This document shows, piece after piece, positions 56,041-64,000 of a stretch of DNA of 64,000 nt. The stretch comes from Porpolomopsis calyptriformis (Eukaryota; Basidiomycota; Agaricomycetes; Agaricales; Hygrophoraceae), in the NCBI GenBank assembly GCA_951640195.1, contig OX621164.1, forward strand, positions 2,709,098 to 2,773,097. The letters are read 5' to 3'. Position 1 is the stretch's first letter; each line of letters starts with the position of its first letter. Under the pieces are notes generated by a model. The model was not told where the DNA came from and searched no databases. It saw only the letters and a program-made list of their open reading frames with translations. The position numbers and the translations under genes were made by a program.

Positions 56041-58605
56041 TCAACACAGCTGTCCGGGGGTCCCCGTTCCACCCATGCTTTCGATCATACTCCCTCCGCT
56101 CATCATTCCAGTAGTGCCGATTAGAAACTTTCGTCCTATCCTCCTCTCAGTCGGCCATCCTTGAATACAATTCATTACTCACCTCGGTTCTGCCGACCCA
56201 CCCATCGGAGCGCAGCTATCTCTGTATATGTGCACCCACCGAGGAAGAATACCACCGTCGTGCTCGTCTGCTCGTGCGGGTGAACTGGCGCAACCCCCTT
56301 CAAATTCGCACTTTCACAGTCCAGTAAATTCCTCACCTAGACTCGTCATCGCCGGCACCCTGCCATCCGATTTCGGGACAATATCAACCGTCTCTCCAGG
56401 TATGCTCGCCACCACGTCTTCGAACCCTTTCCACCCAACAATCGGATGAGCTTGCACTTTGACCGCCGAAGACCTCCCGCCCTCCTCTCCACCCTCCTTG
56501 TCCTTCTCCGTCGCCGGATTGCTCAATACACCCCCTTTCTGAGCGACACACTGCACAAGCCGCACGCTCATCGGTGCATAGCCCGAATACACAAAACTGA
56601 TGTCATTCTCGACCTCTTCCAACGCATTCGAGTTGTCATCGATCAGCAGACGGATCGATTTCCGAATCGACTGATACGGTAATTTCGGTGCCACCAATGA
56701 AGCAGGCAATGGATTCGGAAGTAGAATCGACAGCGGCGGACATGCCAGAGAAAGCAGCAGTGGCAAGTACTTGTACCCGTAGCTCTACAGCACCCTTCTC
56801 AGCAATCCACCAACGCTTCTGAGTGACAAACACAAACCTGTAAAATTTCTCGTTTGATATTCTCTAATGCCTTGGCCTTGATGCCGCCGGAAGTGACACT
56901 GGCGAGACAAAGCAATCGCAACACGAGCTGCATCTCCGCTCCTGACGCTATCATGTTCTCGATCGCAGTGATTTGCCCCGGCACATCAAACGACGCTAGA
57001 AGATCTGGAACGGAATCGGTCAGAAAACTCGACAACAGCCGAGTGGGATCGACCTACTTTGCTGTATTTCCAGAGATTGGATGAACAGCTCACTACGGGT
57101 CATTGGCAGAAGCATCTCCGAAAGGCCGGTATCTGTCACGGATCAACAACGTATCATCCCCAATTAATCACTCACGAAGCCTCAACGACTGGTGCTCAGT
57201 CTGAAGCCCGCCCAACTTTCCAACGAAATCCCGCAGTTGGGCCACCGTCTTGGCTTGAAGTCGAGCCTACGGGGAATTAGTCTTGAGAAAATGGCGATAA
57301 AATAAACCGACCTTATAGTCCTGATCCAATCGATGAGCGACTGTGTTCAGCCGCTTGCCAATGGAAGCAAAGTTCAGATCCCTAAGTTCAGCAAACAGTG
57401 GATCCGTAGAGGTCGTCAGGTGGTGCTTTTTCTTGTTCTCCTTTCTCAGAGACCCCACAGGCGTCGGCGCTGTCTCTGATGCCGGCGGGTTCGATGGACC
57501 CGGTCCTGGCGGGGGCGCAAGAAGGGATGCCGGCAATTCCACCTGAGCTGATCCCTATTCTCAACACGCGCCAGACAGACTCTCGAGAGTTAGATGACAT
57601 ACAATTCTTGATTCCGACAAGTTCGTCAATCAACCCTTCATATGTCAGTTGTGTAAGTAACGGCGTGATCATATCAACTCTGCGATCCAGAATGATGAGC
57701 GAGTCGATCCTCCCTGAAGAAGTTAGAAGACTGTCTGGATTGACACTCGATGCNNNNNNNNNNNNNNNNNNNNNNNNNNNNNNNNNNNNNNNNNNNNNNN
57801 NNNNNNNNNNNNNNNNNNNNNNNNNNNNNNNNNNNNNNNNNNNNNNNNNNNNNNNNNNNNNNNNNNNNNNNNNNNNNNNNNNNNNNNNNNNNNNNNNNNN
57901 NNNNNNNNNNNNNNNNNNNNNNNNNNNNNNNNNNNNNNNNNNNNNNNNNNNNNCGAGAGAAATGACATCGTCCGCCAACGGGATAAACTGCAAGTTGTAC
58001 GAAGATATGTTGACATCTCCCAGCACCCCCTCCTCCTCCAGTATTCGGGTCACAAGCGTAGACGTTCTCGGCACAAGAAGAAGCGTGTATGTGTATTTCT
58101 GGGATTCGCGGTTGTGCCTCTTGATCTGGTCTTTCCAGACGATTGGATGAAATACGACGGTCAAGAAAACACACCCAACACACCAGCCACTATCTTGACA
58201 TACTTAATCAACGGCCGGCAGAGATAGATGATGTTCGACGTCGTGGAAGATAATGGCCCGGGCTCAAGCCAGAACATCTTGTCCACCCCATGGTGCTGTT
58301 AACACGAATTCAGCCGTCATCCGCTACACGAACCAGGGCGAGAATCAGCAGAACCTTGAGAAGAGCGACTTCGGTTACTAATCCAAGTGGGCCTGCCAGC
58401 GATGGGTCGAGAACGAGTGTTTTGGCACCGTTTACCTGCGGAGGGGGGTTGTGGATGTTTTTCTTTTTTTGAGTGATCGGGAAAGACGAACAGAGTTCAA
58501 TGCAGCAACCAGGGCCTTCTTTCCGATCTCCTTCAAAAGGTTCACATCTAAAGCTGTATCGTTAGCCTTGGTCGATGTCTCTTCGTTTGTTGCTGACGGC
58601 GCCAT
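56041..58605 (-). CDS. VPS33: Vps33, Sec1/Munc18 protein of HOPS/CORVET
   Basis: SNARE-regulating Sec1/Munc18 subunit of the endolysosomal tethering complexes. Many short exons on the minus strand, with an assembly gap inside. From the N terminus: [85 protein letters not shown]; then the gap; then [20 protein letters not shown] and [15 protein letters not shown] (SM-family signature), [43 protein letters not shown], the [17 protein letters not shown] block and the terminal [18 protein letters not shown]. The stop is at 56041-56043. The join after AALRW is ambiguous between two donors. About 66 codons or introns are hidden by the gap, so completeness cannot be judged. Confidence 0.88.
57754..57953. 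other. Assembly gap (200 N)
   Basis: Exactly 200 N inside VPS33, between PLADDVISL and [10 protein letters not shown]. The round number suggests a placeholder, so the true length is unknown and translations across the gap are meaningless. Confidence 0.99.
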
Positions 58606-58775
58606 GCCAAGAGTGTTCCTACAAGTTATGCCACAAGTGCTCGAACCGGGCACTTGTTCTTACCAACACGCATGTTAGAGATGAGCATCAGGGAAGCAAT
58701 GCAAGTTATCGATAACTTCTCAAATGGTTATCTCCAAATTATGTAGTATTAGAATAGGCGTGTTCCTAGCAATCA

Positions 58776-61700
58776 TTAGACGGAATTCCGTCTGGCGCTG
58801 CGACCTTTCTTTCTTTCCGTTGTAGATCTTTCTTTACTATCCATAAAAGCAGAAGGTAGCCTTCCCTCTGCATCCCATTTCGCCAGCATATCCATCGCGG
58901 AATGATAACCCTTTCGCTGAATCTCCTCAAACTGTCCAAACTGCAAAGTGCCGTACTGATATGACGATCAGATCCTTTTCGCAAAGATCAAAAGAAAACG
59001 GCACACACTTCTTGAACAGGTATTTGCATATACAAGCATCCACGCGCCACTTTCGCGTCTTCTAGTGTTTTGACACTTGAAACGCTGTTGACAGTGTAAG
59101 GACTGGACTCGTTCAACACGTACAGGGTACACACTATGCAAGGCGACTTTGAATCTCCGTGATCGCGGGTACGCCCCTCGCGTTTGCAAATGGATTCCAC
59201 CTGTTGAGCAATAGCCACCAACCAGAGACTGTATCGCCAAAATTCCGAGGTGATTTATCGTCGGTCTATCATTGGCATCAGCAATAGCGCCCCAACTCGA
59301 CAACAGAGAGTAATTACAGAGGCAACATCTGAAGCGAATACCGCACTTGCACCCATGGAAAACATAGCAGACACCTAATGATCTTGATTAATAAACACGT
59401 CCGAGCAATAAAACGAGGAATAACATACAGGAAGGTTGTCAACTAATAAAGATCTCAATCAGTGCAGCTAGGAAGTATACGGCAGGACTCACCATAACCG
59501 CCGTCGACTAACACGTTCCCGTTGTCACAAAGTGGAGGGAGGAGACCAACCAATGTCATTGAAGCACCTAAAAGGACTGTCATGTTAGCTTGAAGGATCA
59601 ATGCGTGAACCACTAACGGATGAATCTCCAAGCATAACCAGTCTCGTGAATCTCCATACAAGACGTGTTGATATTAGTAGTATTGCAAAAGAAAGGCAAC
59701 CACATGTCCTCGATATGAAGGTCATAAAACGCCTGAGAGAAATCATCAGTGATCCTTCACGGGAGTTGTGCGTTTATAGCGGAACCTTGTAAATTGCGCG
59801 GTTAAATTCGTGTCCCTGAAAATCATATATTAGAACGGCGAAAGAAAAATGATATGTCGTACAACATACCGTGGTGTAAGCAACGATTGGGTATGTAACA
59901 TCAGACAGCATCCGCCATATATTTCCCATCCTGCTGCTGAACCTCTTGGCTCGGACAGAACTCGACAATATATCACCCTCGCGAGCGTAGAGTCCCCCAA
60001 CAAATGCACCGATGCTTGTACCTACCCGATTCAACGCTCTTACGTGCAACAGTTAAAGCATAACACACGAGGCTCACCAGCAACATGGTCTATCGGGATC
60101 CCGTATTCCTCTAAAGCGCGAAGTACACCCTGGTCCAAAGTCAGACTTGAAGCAAAGCTAGAGAGAAGGAATCACTTACAAGGTGTGACATCCCTCTTGC
60201 TCCTCCGCCACCTAAAACAACTCCGATCGATTTCCCACAAATTCTCCGTGCAAGCCGGGCGAAATCATTTTTATGACTGGGATGTTGCGGGCGAGAATCG
60301 ACGGGGATTCCACGATACTTCTGTATCATTCTGTCTTTGAGATGTTTCCACGCAGTAATGGCAGTTGGGCCTTGTGAGAAAGGGACAGGTTTGGATACGG
60401 GCAAAACAAGGTCCTGGAAGGCAATGCAACAGCTCGCAACCGAGCGTGAGCTTTCAGCAACCTAAAAACGCACTGGAAGTTCGACATGAATGTGTTGATG
60501 AACCCATGGCCGATTCTAATAAGTTTTAGTAAGACGAGAATCAGACTCTGACAAAACAATTTTACCTTCAGCCATTCGCGTGTTGAACCCGGCACAACAG
60601 AACGATCGGGATGCAATAGGATGAGCTCTTTTCTGGCGGTTGTCTTCATAGAGAGTAAGAGACGTTCATATTCGCCAAGGCTAGGATCATCTCCCATGCC
60701 AACCACCATGACACGATCTGCCTGAAGCCCAAGTTATTAGCTTGACCGGTACAGAGAAATGTGTTCTTGCCTGTCGAATGCAAGTCTGGGTCCAAGAGCT
60801 ATTCACTGGGGAATCAGCAACATATAACACGGTTCGATATCTTTGCTCCTGATCGGCCAGCCAACCGGCCGCTTTGAGTTTCCCCATTCGACTGAAAGCA
60901 TGGCGACCGAGATGACTTGACACGGATGCTTGATTGAGGTACGATGTAGAGGCGCCGATGCCTTCAAGGGCCGCATATAACTTGCGAGCGAAGGCATCTA
61001 TGGGAACACTTCTTGACATTGGCAGCACTGCTACAGTCTTTAGGTTGGTGTTGTCATGGCCAAGCTCGGGAGTTGCATTTCTAGATTGAGCTCCCGACGA
61101 GTCGACTTCGTCCCTTACGCGTGAAGCGATCATTCGCAATAGTCTATACCAAAGAAATGGTATGAGAAGGGAAATAGAATTCGCGAAATTCCATCCTTAC
61201 TGTGCAGTAGTTTGTGGGTTTCTAAAACGAAACGCGTCAATGATGGCCTTGCTCATAGAAGCACCTAATCTCACCGAGCTGATATAGCATTGAAAAGAGT
61301 TTGCGGCATACGGATTAATTCAGTGTCGCGGATGGCATGAACGGTAGTTCTACGGGGCGAGCTGGTGATCACATCCAGCTCACCAACCGTATCACCTTGA
61401 CCATACTCCCCAACGATCTTCACACCACCAACCTCTGTCTCGGTGATAGCTCGAAGGCGACCATTGATCACGATGTAGAAACTATCGCTCGCGTCTTGCG
61501 GTCGCCACAAGACTTGTCCTGCGTTGACATGCATCCAATCCAACGAAGCGTCGATCTGCAAGACTGTATATTCGATACGCATGAATACAATCAATCGAAG
61601 ACTGAAAACAACGAAAGATATACCAAGAGGCGAGAGCAGGGATATCAGGCGCTTTGCAAGAGTCAGTAATACAATAGGACTCTTCTCGAGTAAACGCTCC

Positions 61701-64000
61701 AACGCATGTGATGGCAGAAAACCAACATATGTATCTGTTTTTGCTTTGATATTGACATAAGAAGCTGTACTGCACAATGAAGCTGAGAAATCGTGTTTGA
61801 GCAGACAATCGTTAAGTGATATGAGGTGGCTTACCAAGATACCCAGCAATCCCCCCAGACTTTATGGTGAAAAGTAATTTCTGGCGTTTGTCCGAATTGC
61901 CAATGGGGTGGCGTCCATCCGAGCGACTACCTGCCGTCTCCGACTTCTGCTCAATTGGTAATAAAATGTCAAGGAAGCCATCAATGACATAGAACAATCC
62001 TGTTGAGCGTCCACCAATGAGACAATTAGCCAGACACCTCACGTGATAGTAAATTCACCTGTATTCCGTTCCCCTGCCCTTGCTAGCGTCGAACCCGAGG
62101 CAAAGAAAAGGATCTCCACCTCATTGTCTAGCCCACTCATATAATCTAAGGTTGTGGCAGAGGACCCACCTGTCACACTGGAACTATCGTCACCAATTTC
62201 CAACAAAGACAGGGAGCCGAAGGAAGAGTTGAATACTTGGGCCGGCGGGGATCCGGGATCACTAGGACCGACTGCAGGCGAAAATTCGACAGAATCACTT
62301 CCGCTGAGGGGTGGCTGCAAAAGCCCGATGGATTTCGCGATACACGACATGACCTCTTCCCGGAGATCAAACTCGTCTCCGGATAACAGTGCAGTCTTTG
62401 CGCTTCCAAAGTCCTTGTCACCAAGTCGCGGGATGAAGGGGGTATTGGAGATGCTCAACATGCGAGTAAGGAGGCCATAGGTCTCACTGGTATGAAGATC
62501 GCCGGCTTGGACCAGGTGGTGAGACGATTGGCCTCTGAAATGAGTGCGTTTGGCGATGGCAGAAGGAGAGCGGATTGAGAGAGGTCTCTCGTTACGTTTC
62601 TGATCAGGCAAAAATGGAGCTTTCGGCGTTGAAGCCACAACGGAAGATGTGACTCGCTCGAATAAGTCGTCCTCGGCGTCAGGAGGACTCTTGCTACCAT
62701 CATCAAACCGTTGCCGGAGATATTGTAAACCACCTCCTTCGTAAAATGTGGATGGCAAGGGATGACAAGCAATGTCATTGATAGCCTTCTCAGTCCGAAG
62801 AACCTCTGTAGTCAGGCCGAGGTATTTGTGCGCGGCGTTGAAAGTCACCCTGGAGAATCTTGTCAAGATGACTACAATCAAAACGTTGGGAACAATTTGA
62901 TGTAAGTAAAAAATTCTCCAAACCTTGAACAATGTGTCCTGTAGCCTTTGGAAAGTTCTTTGTCAGCCTGCTAAAAGCCTCGGCGGGTATGACCGCTAAA
63001 GTCGTGTCTTCAGTCGCCCTTGCCACAATACCATGGTGAACTCTCGTAGGCTGGGAGGAGTGTTCATGATCGATCGAGGGCAACCGAGATGACGTCGATT
63101 TAGAAGCATGCTCAAGAGTATATAGAGACGACACTTTTGTTGGGTGTATCGTTGACGCGGATGAAGCTGAAGACCGTCTAATATGATTTTTCGGCGGGCT
63201 AGAGTGAATATCGAGTTGAGATACATCCGAGTTCGTTCTGGATCGCTTTCGCGCTAGAGCGGGAAGGCCTTCAAGGCTGTCAGTCTCCTTATCAAATTCT
63301 TCCGAAGGTTCGCCGTCCTGCCAGCTCATCTTCACGTCTTCTGTGAACAGGCTGAGAATGGTGAACAGACTGGAGAGCGTCCCCCCGCTGCCGACCTCGT
63401 TCAACAACTGGTATCCATTCATGTTCTCCTCATCCCATGAACCCTTCTGGCCTTCGGTAGTTTGGCCGGTCTGTGTGAAGACCTGGACCATTCCATCCAC
63501 CACGCAATAGAAACTCCTATCCTGATCGAGTGAAATGCTGTCTCCAGCGATAAGCCTCCTGGTCTGCAAGTGCCTCGCGAGCTCGTGGAAGACCTAGTAA
63601 CCACATCGTTAGTTGAATTTATGACCAATCACCGTTTCGCGTACCGGTTTCTCCAAAAAACCAAATACCCGAATTGCTTGAAGAAAGTCGTCAAGGTAGT
63701 TATGAAATGCAGGTGGCGGTTCGGGGACATTCACGTCCGGATGAAGTTCATTGGCGTCAGGCTTGACCAGCGGAGGTTCCCTCAGCTGAGTATAATCATT
63801 CAAGTAACCAAACCGTATCCAGTAATTGAGAGCGAGAGCCGAGAGGGCAAATATTATGGCAAACGACCAAAAATTTAGCTATTTTTGCATAAGGAGTGTA
63901 AGTGAGAGGTCCCAGATGCGTAGTAGAAACTCTTGCCGTCAGGGTCATAGAATACGAAAGAATGGCATAGATGAAACGAGGAAGGGTGATGGTTGCAAAC
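58776..64000 (-). CDS. NTE1: NTE1 lysophospholipase, 5' end outside window
   Basis: ER-membrane phosphatidylcholine phospholipase B (PNPLA6/neuropathy-target-esterase orthologue). The gene runs off the right edge: the last readable N-terminal part ([11 protein letters not shown]) is a membrane segment, followed after a GC-AG intron by [18 protein letters not shown] and the first cyclic-nucleotide-binding-like domain ([31 protein letters not shown]). A Ser-rich linker, a second ([16 protein letters not shown], then [14 protein letters not shown]) and a third ([40 protein letters not shown]) binding domain follow. The patatin domain has the oxyanion GGGGARG (about 60200), nucleophile GTSIGAF (about 60010) and DGGYVDNLP, where the aspartate (about 59500) completes the dyad. 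A 14-nt exon encodes VDNLP. Stop TAA at 58776-58778. Confidence 0.93.

Noticed and set aside
57385..58164. Continuous ORFs reading through the N gap on either strand
   Set aside because: They are artefacts of translating N as X.

Overview
The window is nuclear DNA of a filamentous basidiomycete, most likely an Agaricomycete. Genes are packed on both strands and cut by many introns of about 45-60 nt with GT(A/G)NG(T/A) donors. Families typical of mushroom-forming fungi are present (DUF6534 membrane protein, F-box-like tandem families, plant-type basic secretory protein). No operons, CRISPR or prokaryotic features are present. I recognise about 22 conserved protein genes and rebuilt most exon by exon from reading-frame phase and family motifs. 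There is one intron-containing tRNA gene, one tRNA-like remnant and one 200-N assembly gap.

Layout: (1) 0.2-10.8 kb is conserved: SHO1 (osmosensor, -), SIN3 (corepressor scaffold, +), a single-pass membrane protein (+) and SYO1 (ribosomal-protein import adaptor, +). (2) 10.8-18.4 kb is an accessory, decaying island: two intact F-box-like paralogues and a third broken copy (all -), a SANT-like gene killed by a nonsense codon (+), and a frameshifted fragment (-). (3) 18.6-21.3 kb holds a divergent Zn2Cys6/bHLH regulator pair and a basic-secretory-protein metallopeptidase. (4) 21.5-31 kb holds FCP1 (-), a DUF6534 membrane protein (+) and elongation factor 2 (-). (5) 31.4-41.6 kb holds the palI/RIM9 pH-sensing protein (+), mitoribosomal mS45/Bot1 (+), CCT7 (-) and RAD5 (+, 22 exons); CCT7 and RAD5 are divergent with only 111 bp between start codons. 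(6) 42-46.3 kb holds tRNA-Leu(AAG) (-), EFM3 (eEF2 lysine methyltransferase, +), WSS1 (DNA-protein crosslink protease, -) and an ankyrin/deaminase protein (+) with an in-frame TAG that a 45-nt intron would remove. (7) 46.3-48.3 kb is gene-poor. (8) 48.3-64 kb holds a large SAM methyltransferase (-), LRP1/C1D (+), an F-box/LRR protein (-), a YABBY/HMG-like small protein (-), VPS33 (-, gap inside) and NTE1 (-, 5' end beyond the window).

Functional links: RAD5, WSS1 and a deaminase-fold protein lie within 9 kb, and RAD5 and WSS1 each carry an ACGCGT (MCB-type) box about 35 bp before the ATG. EF2 and its probable methyltransferase EFM3 are 12 kb apart. SIN3, FCP1, the zinc-cluster and the bHLH proteins are transcription factors or co-factors. 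The most unusual content is in splicing: two consecutive micro-exons of 5 and 3 nt in RAD5, a 6-nt micro-exon in WSS1, a 5-nt coding first exon in EF2, several GC-AG introns, and an intron in SYO1 that appears to start with GA. I found no virus and no complete transposon.
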